From Achromobacter marplatensis (GTDB taxonomy: Bacteria > Pseudomonadota > Gammaproteobacteria > Burkholderiales > Burkholderiaceae_B), in contig NZ_NJIG01000001.1 in NCBI RefSeq assembly GCF_002209535.1, positions 558,001-622,000 of the forward strand: a stretch of 64,000 nt of DNA, written 5' to 3'. Numbering within the stretch: position 1 is the stretch's first letter; each line of letters opens with the position of its first letter. Below are positions 22,822-30,786 of this stretch, one piece after another. A program made the translations under genes and the position numbers. The notes under the pieces were generated by a model. That model saw only the letters and a program-made list of their open reading frames with translations. It had not been told where the DNA came from and made no database searches.

Positions 22822-25362
22822 ATGGGCATGGGGACGGCGGCAATGGAAGGGCTGGATACGCATCGGCAGCAAGGCGGCGCAGGGACATTGACCACGGTTC
22901 GCCCGGCGGCGCTGCTGTTCTTGTCCGGAGCGGCTGCGCTGGTGTTCCAGGTGTTGTGGATCAAGCAATTGTCCTTGGTGGTCGGCGTTGAAGTCAGCGC
23001 CATCGCCGGCGCGGTCAGCGCTTTTTTCCTGGGGCTGGCGCTGGGCGGCTGGTTCCTGGGCCGGCTGGCCGACCGCCTTGCCCGGCCCGTCCGCTTTTAT
23101 GCCTTGCTGGAGGCCGCGGTGGCGGTGTCCTGCCTGGCCGTGACGTGGGTGCTGGCGCATAGCGCCGCGCCGTTCGTCGCGGTGGAATCGGTCAGTGGCG
23201 TGGCCGCGTGGCTCATCATCGGCCTGTTGCTGGCCGTGCCTTCTTTTCTGATGGGCGGCACCTTGCCCGTCCTGCTACGCGCGGTCCATCGCCAGGACGC
23301 CGGGGCCAGCCGCCGCGGGGGCACGCTATACGCGGTCAACACCTGCGGCGCGATCCTGGGCGCCTTGCTGCCCGCTTTTTTCCTGATTCCCCGCTTTGGC
23401 GTGCAGGGCGCTGCGCTGGCGGCCGCCTCGCTGAACCTGCTGGCCGCGCTGGGCGCGTGGCTGCTGGATCGCAAGGCGGGTGGCGCCGTGGCGCCGCCTC
23501 AGCTGTCGACGCAGTCGGCCCCCTTGTCCGGCGAGGCCCGGCTGGCCGTGGCGCTGTACGCCGTTGCTGGCGGCATCGCGTTGGGCTACGAAGTGGTCTG
23601 GTCGCAGATGATCGTGCCTTTCATGAGCACGCGGGCGTTCGCGTTCGCCATCGTGCTGGCCACGTACCTGGCCGGGCTGGCGTTGGGCGCCGCGCTGTAT
23701 GCGCGGTTCAGCCATCGCGTGCGCAACCCCTGGCCCGTGTTCGGCGGCCTGATTGCAGGCGCGGGCCTTCTCGCTGTGCTGGAAGTCGCGGTGCTGGGCA
23801 AATGGCTGGTGGTCGCGCAGACCTACGCCGAAGCGGTCGTCTATCAATGGACCGGCAGCGGGTTTGCGGGCATGTGCGCCCGCTTCGCGGTAGCGGCGGC
23901 CAGCTTCGTGCTGGCGCCCACATTGCTGCTGGGCGCCGCGTTTCCCGCCGTGCTGCGTATTGCCGTGGGCGATCAGCGGGTGGGCCGCGAAGCCGGCGCC
24001 GTGCTGGCGTGCAACACGCTGGGCGGCATCGTCGGCACGGTGTTGACGGGTTTCCTGTTGTTGCCGGCCCTGGGGCTGGTGCGCACCCTGGGCGTGCTGG
24101 CGGCGATGGCCGCCCTGGTCGGGGCGGTCGCCGCGTGGCGTGGCCGTTCGTCCGGCCCCGCTACGGCAGGCGTAGCGACCGGCCTGATCGGCATGGCGAC
24201 CTTGGCGGTGGCGGTCTTGTTGCCCACGGACCAGTTCGCGCGCCTGCTGCCGGGCGCGAGCGGCGCGGGGCTGGTGTTCTATGAAGAAAGCCATGGCGGC
24301 ACGGTCGCGGTGGTGGAACAGGCCAGCAAGGGCGCGCGCTTTCACCGGCTGTACATCCAGGGCGTGTCGAACTCGGGCGATGCCATGCCGTCGTTGCGCT
24401 ACATGCGTTTGCAGGCGCTGCTGCCGCTGATCGTTCATAACGGCGAGCCCAAGTCGGCCCTGGTGGTGGGCTACGGCACCGGTATCACGGCGGGTGCGTT
24501 ATCCCAGTACCCGGGCCTGGACAAGCGTGCCGTGGCCGAATTGCTGCCCGCCGTGCTGCGCGCTGCGCCGCGCTTTCAGGGCACCTTCCAGGCCGCATCC
24601 GATCCCGGCCTGGACAAGCGGCTGCGCGACGGGCGCCGCGCGCTGCAGGCCAGCGCTGAACAATGGGACCTGATCACGCTGGAGCCGCCGCCGCCGTCCG
24701 CAACGGGCGTCGTCAACCTGTATTCGCGCGACTTCTATCAACTGGCTGCCCGCCGCTTGGCGCCGCAGGGCATCGTGGCGCAGTGGCTGCCGCTGCCCAC
24801 ACAGAACGTGGACGACACGCGGGCGCTCGTCGCCAGCTTCATCCAGGTCTTTCCCCATGCTTCCTTGTGGACCAGTGAACTGCATGAAATGCTGCTGGTC
24901 GGGTCCATGCAGCCGCTGGAGCTGGACGCGGCGCGCATCCAGGCGCGATTTGACCAGCCCAACACGGCGGCAGCGCTGAAATCCGTGGGTGTGCCGTCCG
25001 CGGCGGCTTTGCTGGCCACGTGGGTGACCGACCGCGACGGGCTGGCTCGGTTCGCCGGTGATACACCCGCCGTCACCGACGACCGACCCGGCATCGAATA
25101 CGCGACCTGGGTCCGGCCGCGCGAGTTGAACCGCGTCCTGCCGGCCTTGCTCGCCGAGCGTACGGCGCCGCCGCTGCCGGGGGCCACGGCAGACCTCCAG
25201 GCCGATATCGAACTGGAGCGCGCGCGGCTGGATACCTTCTATCGTGCTGCGCTGGCGGCCTACGCCGGCGACCGCGAAACCTGGGGCAGGGAAATCAACC
25301 GCCTGGCCCGCAACGACGGCGACAACGCGTACTACCGGTGGTTCATGGGGTCGGCGCAGTAA
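22822..25362 (+). CDS. Membrane-fused spermidine-synthase-fold protein
   Basis: 846 residues. The first ~480 residues form about 12-14 hydrophobic helices of the MFS-like 'fused spermidine synthase' type (LLFLSGAAALVFQVLWIKQLSLVVG, AFFLGLALGGWFLGRLADR, LLAVPSFLMGGTLPVLLR). The C-terminal domain has the spermidine-synthase Rossmann fold (ALVVGYGTGITAGAL, WDLITLEPPPPSATGVVNLYSRDFYQLAARRLAPQGIVAQWLPL). The SAM-site equivalent GYGTGIT is present, but the polyamine-binding acidic residues are not evident (EPPPPS where aminopropyltransferases have D-x-x-D). Function is not established for such fusions. It is the last plus-strand gene of the sulfatase block. Confidence 0.8.
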   Translation: MGMGTAAMEGLDTHRQQGGAGTLTTVRPAALLFLSGAAALVFQVLWIKQLSLVVGVEVSAIAGAVSAFFLGLALGGWFLGRLADRLARPVRFYALLEAAVAVSCLAVTWVLAHSAAPFVAVESVSGVAAWLIIGLLLAVPSFLMGGTLPVLLRAVHRQDAGASRRGGTLYAVNTCGAILGALLPAFFLIPRFGVQGAALAAASLNLLAALGAWLLDRKAGGAVAPPQLSTQSAPLSGEARLAVALYAVAGGIALGYEVVWSQMIVPFMSTRAFAFAIVLATYLAGLALGAALYARFSHRVRNPWPVFGGLIAGAGLLAVLEVAVLGKWLVVAQTYAEAVVYQWTGSGFAGMCARFAVAAASFVLAPTLLLGAAFPAVLRIAVGDQRVGREAGAVLACNTLGGIVGTVLTGFLLLPALGLVRTLGVLAAMAALVGAVAAWRGRSSGPATAGVATGLIGMATLAVAVLLPTDQFARLLPGASGAGLVFYEESHGGTVAVVEQASKGARFHRLYIQGVSNSGDAMPSLRYMRLQALLPLIVHNGEPKSALVVGYGTGITAGALSQYPGLDKRAVAELLPAVLRAAPRFQGTFQAASDPGLDKRLRDGRRALQASAEQWDLITLEPPPPSATGVVNLYSRDFYQLAARRLAPQGIVAQWLPLPTQNVDDTRALVASFIQVFPHASLWTSELHEMLLVGSMQPLELDAARIQARFDQPNTAAALKSVGVPSAAALLATWVTDRDGLARFAGDTPAVTDDRPGIEYATWVRPRELNRVLPALLAERTAPPLPGATADLQADIELERARLDTFYRAALAAYAGDRETWGREINRLARNDGDNAYYRWFMGSAQ

Positions 25363-25365
25363 GAG

Positions 25366-25779
25366 TCAACTGCAAACGCGCCGCCACGGCGCCACGCCGC
25401 GCGGCGGGCAATAGCCCGCGCATGGGGTGGCGATCGACACGCCGCTCTGGCACCGCAGTTCCGGCGCCTTGTCACCATACGGCACGGTGCCCTGGCAGTC
25501 GCAACTGGCCAATCCCGCGCCCGACGGCAACTTCTTGATGAGGGGCGCGGGCGCCGCAGCAGACGCCGTGGTATCTTCGTTGCCATCGTCGCTGTCGACG
25601 ACCGCCCGCACTTTTGCCGCCGGCATGTTGCACGCCTTGGCGATGGCTTTCACCGATTTTCCTTCGTCCGACATCGCCAGTATTTTCTTGTCGCTGCACG
25701 CGGCATGGGCGGGGGAGGGCAACGCGCTGAACAATGCGATCAGCATGATGGCGGGAATCACTGCCCGATACAGGGTCAT
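25366..25779 (-). CDS. Small secreted cysteine-containing protein, unknown function
   Basis: 137 residues. Signal peptide (MLIALFSALPSPAHA) followed by a helix-turn-helix-like stretch (CSDKKILAMSDEGKSVKAIAKACNMPAAKVRAVV) and a cysteine-rich tail (SCDCQGTVPYG, LRCQSG, TPCAGYCPP, RRVCS) suggesting disulfides. No family recognised. It is convergent with the spermidine-synthase-like gene, with stops 3 bp apart, and no terminator is visible between. Confidence 0.65.
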   Translation of the reverse strand: MTLYRAVIPAIMLIALFSALPSPAHAACSDKKILAMSDEGKSVKAIAKACNMPAAKVRAVVDSDDGNEDTTASAAAPAPLIKKLPSGAGLASCDCQGTVPYGDKAPELRCQSGVSIATPCAGYCPPRGVAPWRRVCS

Positions 25780-25993
25780 TGCGTCTCCAGCGTCTTGATG
25801 CGATGGTGGGGAATACGCCGTTCGCCTGATGGCGCGGGCTTTTGCGGCCTAGCGTAGTGCGCCGATTTCCGCAGTGTCAATGCGACACGCTTAAATAATC
25901 CGGCCGACGGCGGATTAGTTTTCACCGTAACGCCGGATGTGTCCCAACGGCCCGGTAAGCCTGCACGGAGCAGGAATTACCAGGCGCTGCCGC

Positions 25994-26614
25994 TTATCCC
26001 ACCAAGAACGGATGCGCGGCAATGGCGGCTTCGGCGCGGGCTCTTGCGGCTTGCAGTGCAGCCTCGCCGCGCGCGGTGCCTTCCACTGAAAAGAACGACA
26101 CGCTGTGCAGGCCGATGGTGCCCAGCACGTGCTTCAGATAGGGCGTCAGGAAATCGGGCTGGCGGGCCGCGCCGCCTGAGAATTCGCCGCCGGAGGAAAT
26201 GGCCACATATACCGGCCGGTCGGGCAGGTTGCCGATTTTGCCCTCGGCCGTGATGCGGAAGGTGCTGCGCACGCGCACCACATGGTCGATCCAGACCTTC
26301 AACGACGACGGCACGGTGAAATTGTGCATCGGCGTGGCGATGACGATATGCGTCGCGGCCTGCAGAGCCTGGATCAATTGCGCCGACTGCCGCAGCGCGC
26401 CGCGTCCCAGCACGTCGTCTGCCGGGTCCGCAGGCGCACTTAGCGCCGCGGCATAGTCCTGGTCCACAGGGGGCAGGGCGGTGGCGTCAACTTCCACGAC
26501 TGCGGGCGCTTCGGGTCCGGCGGCGGCGATCAGGCGGTCGATGATGCGTTGCGACAGGCGGTGGCTTTCGGCGCTGCGGCCGCGCGGGCTGCAGGTGATG
26601 TGAAGAATGCTCAT
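25994..26614 (-). CDS. azoR: FMN-dependent NADH-azoreductase / flavodoxin-fold NAD(P)H oxidoreductase
   Basis: 206 residues from the ATG at 26612-26614, which overlaps the upstream GNAT stop (ATGA). The AzoR pattern is complete: ILHITCSPRGRSAESHRLSQ (FMN phosphate loop), THIVIATPMHNFTVPSSLKVWIDHVVRVRSTFR, VYVAISSGGEF, and GTIGLHSVSFFSVEG. It reduces azo dyes and quinones with NADH. The gene pair with a GNAT acetyltransferase is divergent from a MocR regulator. Confidence 0.92.
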   Translation of the reverse strand: MSILHITCSPRGRSAESHRLSQRIIDRLIAAAGPEAPAVVEVDATALPPVDQDYAAALSAPADPADDVLGRGALRQSAQLIQALQAATHIVIATPMHNFTVPSSLKVWIDHVVRVRSTFRITAEGKIGNLPDRPVYVAISSGGEFSGGAARQPDFLTPYLKHVLGTIGLHSVSFFSVEGTARGEAALQAARARAEAAIAAHPFLVG

Positions 26615-27057
26615 GCGGCAGGGGTGTCCAGAAGCTTGCTGAAACGGATGGCGCTGGTCAACAGGCCTTGGCGGAAGTAGAAGCGCTGGGCCAGCGCGTT
26701 GGACAAGCCCGTATCCAGTACGAACTTGGCGCAACCCGCGTCGCGGGCCATGCCGTCCAGCGCCTGCAGCAAGCGGGCGCCCCAGCGGCCGCCGCGCCGC
26801 GTGCTGTCCACGACCAGGTCATCTACGTACATGAAGCGGCCGTAGATCAGGTTCTCTTGATAGCGGTAACCCGCCAACGCCACGACCTGGCCGCCATCCA
26901 CCGCCGCCAGCAGCCGGTAGCTGTCGCCGCGCATGCGGGTGATGCGAGCAACGAAGTCGTCGGCATCGGAAAGATGTGGCCGCAGTTCGCGCATCAGGGG
27001 CAGGCAGGCGCGCAGTGCTTCGTCGGTATCGATGTGTTGTAGAGCAGAGTCTGTCAT
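26611..27057 (-). CDS. GNAT family N-acetyltransferase
   Basis: 148 residues, single GNAT domain. The core is VVALAGYRYQENLIYGRFMYVDDLVVDSTRRGGRWGARLLQALDGMARDAGC with the acetyl-CoA loop R-R-G-G-R-W-G, then KFVLDTGLSNALAQRFYFRQGL. The substrate is unknown. It is translationally coupled to the azoreductase gene downstream. Confidence 0.9.
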   Translation of the reverse strand: MTDSALQHIDTDEALRACLPLMRELRPHLSDADDFVARITRMRGDSYRLLAAVDGGQVVALAGYRYQENLIYGRFMYVDDLVVDSTRRGGRWGARLLQALDGMARDAGCAKFVLDTGLSNALAQRFYFRQGLLTSAIRFSKLLDTPAA

Positions 27058-27112
27058 GGGGATTTCACGCGGGGTTCAGGGAGGACAAGGCATCATCGTA
27101 GAAAGACCATGA

Positions 27113-27138
27113 CATAATTTGAAGGGCCATAAATTGAA
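27113..27138 (+). promoter_or_regulatory. Direct repeat in the MocR promoter (candidate MocR site)
   Basis: CATAATTTGAA (27113-27123) and CATAAATTGAA (27128-27138), 15-bp period, just upstream of the MocR start. The string GCCATAAAT here (27126-27134) recurs exactly at 29145-29153 before the AhpD-like gene, suggesting both promoters are read by the same regulator. Confidence 0.5.
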
Positions 27139-27152
27139 CTTTGGACTATGCC

Positions 27153-28580
27153 ATGATTGACCGACGCCCCAAGGACGGATTGCCGCCGCTGGTTCCCAAC
27201 AGCGCGGATCCGCTCTACCGCCAGGTGTACGAACGGTTCCGCGGCGCGATCACGCAAGGCACGCTTGCGCCCGGCGACCGCATCCCGTCGGCCCGTGCCC
27301 TGGCCAAGGAAATGGGCGTGGCGCGCGGCACGATCGAAGTGGCGTATTCGTTGCTGGTGGCCGAAGGCTACATCCAGACTCGGGGGCAGGCAGGCACGAT
27401 CGTCACCCCGGATCTTCAGCCCCAGGCGCCACCGGCCGCCGTGGCGCCGCCGCCCGAAACCCCCGACGATGAGCACGGCTGGCATCGTCCGTCCGTCATC
27501 CTGCCGTTCCAGATGGGCGTGCCGGCGCTGGACGAGTTTCCTCGCAAGCTGTGGGCCCGGCTGGGCGCCCGGCAATTGCGCAGCCTGCAAGCACCCGAGT
27601 TGTCCTACCCGCCGTCCAACGGGCTGATGGGACTGCGCACCGCCGTGGCCGCCTATCTGCAAGTGGCGCGCGGCATCCATTGCCAGCCGTCCCAGGTGTT
27701 CATCACCTCGGGCTACAACCATACGATGCAGCTGGTCATGCAGGCGCTGCTGGCGCCGGGCGACCGCGTGTGGGTGGAAGACCCCGGGTATCCGCCCACC
27801 CGCGCGTTGCTGGCGCAGGCGCGCCTGCAGGCGGTGCCCATTCCGGTGGACCAGGACGGATTGATGGTTGGCGAGGGCGTTGCGCGGTGCCTGGACGCGA
27901 AGGCGGCCGTGGTCACGCCAGCGCATCAAAGCCCGCTGTCGATGTCGCTGTCGCTGCCGCGGCGGCAAGCCCTGCTGGAATGGGCCGAACGGCAACAGGC
28001 CTGGATCGTGGAAGATGACTACGACGGCGAATACCGCTATGTCAGCCGGCCCTTGCCCGCATTGAAGAGCCTGGATGCACAGGGCCGCGTGCTGTATGCC
28101 GGGTCATTCAGCAAGGTGCTGTTTCCAGGGATGCGCCTGGCGTATCTGGTCGTGCCGCCCGCGCAGGTGGGGGCTTTCGACCGCATCTGCCGGCTGCTGT
28201 CGGGCACCGCGCCGGGGTTGACGCAATCCATCCTGACGGCCTTCATTGCCGAAGGGCATTTCGGCCGGCACATCCAGCGCATGCGGCGGCTGTACAGCGA
28301 ACGGCGCAATGCCACGGCGGCGGGATTGACCGCCGCGCTGGGGGACCGCATGCATATCGAACCGCAACCGGGCGGCATGCATCTGGTCGCGCGCATGCAA
28401 GGGCAGTTGACGGATGTGCCCTTGGCCGCGCGGATGCTGGAGCAGGGCATGTATGCGCATCCCTTGTCGCGCTGGTCGACCCTGCCGGACCCGCAATCGG
28501 GCCTGTTGCTCAGCTTCACGAACATCGCGTCCGAGACGCAAGCCCTTGAATTGGGCCTGCGGATCAAGGCGTTGATGTAG
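27153..28580 (+). CDS. MocR-type regulator (GntR HTH fused to PLP aminotransferase fold)
   Basis: 475 residues from ATG 27153. Winged-helix GntR domain at residues about 15-80 (DPLYRQVYERFRGAITQGTLAPGDRIPSARALAKEMGVARGTIEVAY), a linker with Pro/Ala, then a fold-type I aminotransferase domain (FITSGYNHTMQLVMQALLAPGDRVWVEDPGYPPTR, EDDYDGEYRY, VLYAGSFSKVLFPGMRLAY with the PLP lysine). MocR proteins sense PLP or an amino compound and control adjacent genes. The gene is divergent from GNAT-azoR and convergent with the AhpD-like gene, which shares a promoter motif with it. Confidence 0.93.
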   Translation: MIDRRPKDGLPPLVPNSADPLYRQVYERFRGAITQGTLAPGDRIPSARALAKEMGVARGTIEVAYSLLVAEGYIQTRGQAGTIVTPDLQPQAPPAAVAPPPETPDDEHGWHRPSVILPFQMGVPALDEFPRKLWARLGARQLRSLQAPELSYPPSNGLMGLRTAVAAYLQVARGIHCQPSQVFITSGYNHTMQLVMQALLAPGDRVWVEDPGYPPTRALLAQARLQAVPIPVDQDGLMVGEGVARCLDAKAAVVTPAHQSPLSMSLSLPRRQALLEWAERQQAWIVEDDYDGEYRYVSRPLPALKSLDAQGRVLYAGSFSKVLFPGMRLAYLVVPPAQVGAFDRICRLLSGTAPGLTQSILTAFIAEGHFGRHIQRMRRLYSERRNATAAGLTAALGDRMHIEPQPGGMHLVARMQGQLTDVPLAARMLEQGMYAHPLSRWSTLPDPQSGLLLSFTNIASETQALELGLRIKALM

Positions 28581-28583
28581 GCC

Positions 28584-29063
28584 TTAGTTCAGTCCGGCTT
28601 TGTCCAGACCGAACGCGGCATCGGCGGAACCCGGTACGGTCCGGAAGGCCACGTTCAGGCGGTTCCAGCCATTGATGGCTACGACGCGGAACGTCAGGTC
28701 CGAGATTTCGGCTTCCGAGAAGTGCTCGCGCGCCTGTTCGTACACGTCGTTCGGCACGCCGTGCGCGGGCAGGGTGGTCAGCGCTTCGGTCCAGGCCAGC
28801 GCGGCGCGTTCGCGCGCCGAGAAAAGGGTGGATTCGCGCCAGATGGCAACGTGGTGCAGGCGCAATTCACGTTCGCCACGCAGCTTGGCCTGCTTGACGT
28901 GCATGTCCAGGCAGAAGCCGCAGCCATTGATCTGCGAGGCCCGGATGTCGATCAGGTCGCCGAATTCCTCGACCACCGGCACCTTTTTCATCGCCGCGCT
29001 GAAGTCCATGTACTTCTTGGACAGTTCCGCCGACACCTGGAAGTAATTCAATCGTTGACTCAT
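28584..29063 (-). CDS. AhpD-like carboxymuconolactone decarboxylase family protein
   Basis: 159 residues from the ATG at 29061-29063. All-helical AhpD fold with redox motif NGCGFCLDMH (CxxC with following His), preceded by LIDIRASQINGC. Later segments are REHFSEAEISDLTFRVVAINGWNRLNVAFR. Such proteins act as thiol-dependent peroxidase partners or stress proteins. They are frequent neighbours of MocR regulators. Confidence 0.9.
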   Translation of the reverse strand: MSQRLNYFQVSAELSKKYMDFSAAMKKVPVVEEFGDLIDIRASQINGCGFCLDMHVKQAKLRGERELRLHHVAIWRESTLFSARERAALAWTEALTTLPAHGVPNDVYEQAREHFSEAEISDLTFRVVAINGWNRLNVAFRTVPGSADAAFGLDKAGLN

Positions 29064-29144
29064 TTGCCTACCTTTCTGAAGCGCTGTTTTCGAATGGGGG
29101 ATCACGAAAACACATCATGCGTCAGCCTGGACCAGGCAAAAAGT

Positions 29145-29155
29145 GCCATAAATGG
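29145..29155 (-). promoter_or_regulatory. Candidate MocR half-site before the AhpD-like gene
   Basis: GCCATAAATGG, whose first 9 bases match the MocR promoter at 27126-27134. It lies about 85 bp upstream of the AhpD-like start. A GCCTGG-T-CCAGGC-type palindrome (about 29125-29137) lies between. Confidence 0.4.
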
Positions 29156-29201
29156 TGTTTTTTTATAGGCCATCCGAGCACGTGCTGGATGCCGCGCGAG
29201 G

Positions 29202-30485
29202 CTAGCGCAGCGCGAAGCGGGCGCCGCCCAGCGGGCTGTCCTGGATTTCAATCGTGCCGCCGTGGTTCGCCGCCACGCGTTTGACGATGGCCAGCCCCAG
29301 CCCGGCGCCGCCGGTGCCGCGGTCCCGGCTTTCGTCAAGCCGGATGAAGGGTTCGAATACGCGTTCCCGGTCCGCCTCGGCGATGCCGCCGCCGTCGTCG
29401 TCCACCAGCAGTTCGTAGCCGGCCGCCGTTGCTTTCAGTTCGATCTCGACGCGCTGGCTCGCGTAGCGCACGGCGTTCTGCACCAGGTTCAGCAAGGCGC
29501 GGCTCATGTAGCGCGGATGCAGTTCGACGTGCGCCGGATAGCCGGGGCGCACGTGGCACTGGATGCCCCGGGCATCGGCCTGATGGGCGACCAGCGCCAG
29601 CGCTTCGCCCAGCCAATCGCACACATCCACGGTCTCCAGCCGGACTGCGTCGTCCGCGGGGCGTTCCAGCCGTGCGTAGACGAGCAGCTCGGCCACCATC
29701 GCTTCCAGTTCCGAGATGTCGGTGCGCATGTCTTGCAGGATCTGCCCGCGGCGGGGCAGGTATTGGTCATGGCCCAGCATGTCCACTTCGAACGACAGCC
29801 GGGCCAGCGGCGTGCGCAGTTCATGCGAGACGGCGTTGGTCAGGCTGCGCTGGTTGTCGATCAGCGCGGCGATGCGCTCGGCCATATGGTTGAAGCTTTC
29901 GCCCACGTGGCGGATGCCCGAGATACGGGACAGCCGCACCCGCACGCTCATATCACCTTGGCCCATCCGCAACGTCGCCTTGCGCAGCGCGTCCAGGTCG
30001 CGCCAGATGGGCAGGGCCCACCCCAGCAGCAGGATCACGGCCAGCACCAGGCTCAGCGCCGCCCAGGCGGACCAGGTGATCCACCGTTCCATCGCGGGTT
30101 CCAGCGGCAGGCGTACATCCAGCCACTGCACGGGTTCGCCGGGCAAGCGGGTCAGGTAGGTGTTGTAGTCGTCCCGCATGATGAGACCGGTACGGTCCAG
30201 CTGCTGTTGCTCATCCGGCGTGAGGGTAACGCGGCTGTCGGGCAGCAGCGTCAGGGTCAGCCCATAGTGCGGCAGCAGCTCATCCAGGATATAGGCCGCG
30301 CGAGCTTCCGGGGCGACAGGGTCCAGCTCCTTGTGCAGCGCGTAGATCTGGCCGCGCACGGCGCGGTACGACAGGTCGGCGCTAAGCGAGTCCAAAAGAT
30401 ACCCGAAGCTCAGGTTCACCAACTGGGTCGCCACGCCGTAGCCGATCGTGGCAATGATGACGATGCGCAGCGCGAACTTAAGCAT
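29202..30485 (-). CDS. RstB-like sensor histidine kinase without an adjacent response regulator
   Basis: 427 residues from the ATG at 30483-30485 (AGGAAAGG upstream). Helix 1 (FALRIVIIATIGYGVATQLV), a periplasmic sensor region (residues about 30-140), helix 2 (WAALSLVLAVILLLGWALP) and HAMP follow in order. The HisKA H-box is NAVSHELRTPLARL, and the HATPase has N-box LLNLVQNAVRYAS, G1 DDDGGGI and G2 GGAGLGLAIVKRV. All catalytic boxes are intact. The overall plan resembles RstB. No receiver-domain gene is on either side: the neighbours are an AhpD-like gene and a divergent chromate transporter. Confidence 0.9.
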   Translation of the reverse strand: MLKFALRIVIIATIGYGVATQLVNLSFGYLLDSLSADLSYRAVRGQIYALHKELDPVAPEARAAYILDELLPHYGLTLTLLPDSRVTLTPDEQQQLDRTGLIMRDDYNTYLTRLPGEPVQWLDVRLPLEPAMERWITWSAWAALSLVLAVILLLGWALPIWRDLDALRKATLRMGQGDMSVRVRLSRISGIRHVGESFNHMAERIAALIDNQRSLTNAVSHELRTPLARLSFEVDMLGHDQYLPRRGQILQDMRTDISELEAMVAELLVYARLERPADDAVRLETVDVCDWLGEALALVAHQADARGIQCHVRPGYPAHVELHPRYMSRALLNLVQNAVRYASQRVEIELKATAAGYELLVDDDGGGIAEADRERVFEPFIRLDESRDRGTGGAGLGLAIVKRVAANHGGTIEIQDSPLGGARFALR

Positions 30486-30786
30486 CAGTGGCCTTTCCTG
30501 GAGCGCCGCGGGCAAGTGCGTGGCGCGAAGCGGGCATGGGGAAGGAAGGCGGGAATCATGCGGAGACAGCTGGGTAATCGCGCATGCTAGCGGGGTGCAG
30601 AAATTGAATTCGTCGAGATTTGTGTGTCAATTGTGAAGATTCGTGCAGTGATTTGATTCGGGCCCATGGTTGCGGCAGCCGGGATCCGGCCGTCAGACCC
30701 GATTGAAACTGGCGCGCGCCCCGGCTATAAGCATGAAGAAGGGGCGGAGATCCGGCGCCCCGCCTGTCATCGATCGCCCCTGCACC
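30486..30786. other. Intergenic region between divergent kinase and chromate transporter genes
   Basis: About 300 bp with no gene I trust. The part near 30600-30655 is AT-richer (AATTGAATTCG, GTGTCAATTGTGAAG) and is the likely divergent promoter area. I see no clear operator or hairpin. Two in-frame ATGs at 30670 and 30733 could extend the ChrA protein but neither has a ribosome site. Confidence 0.5.

Noticed and set aside
29145-29180. Terminator with a T7 tract near 29157-29163
   Set aside because: The stem next to the T-run is only 4 bp with a 2-base loop, and the stronger hairpin nearby lies on the wrong side of the T-run.
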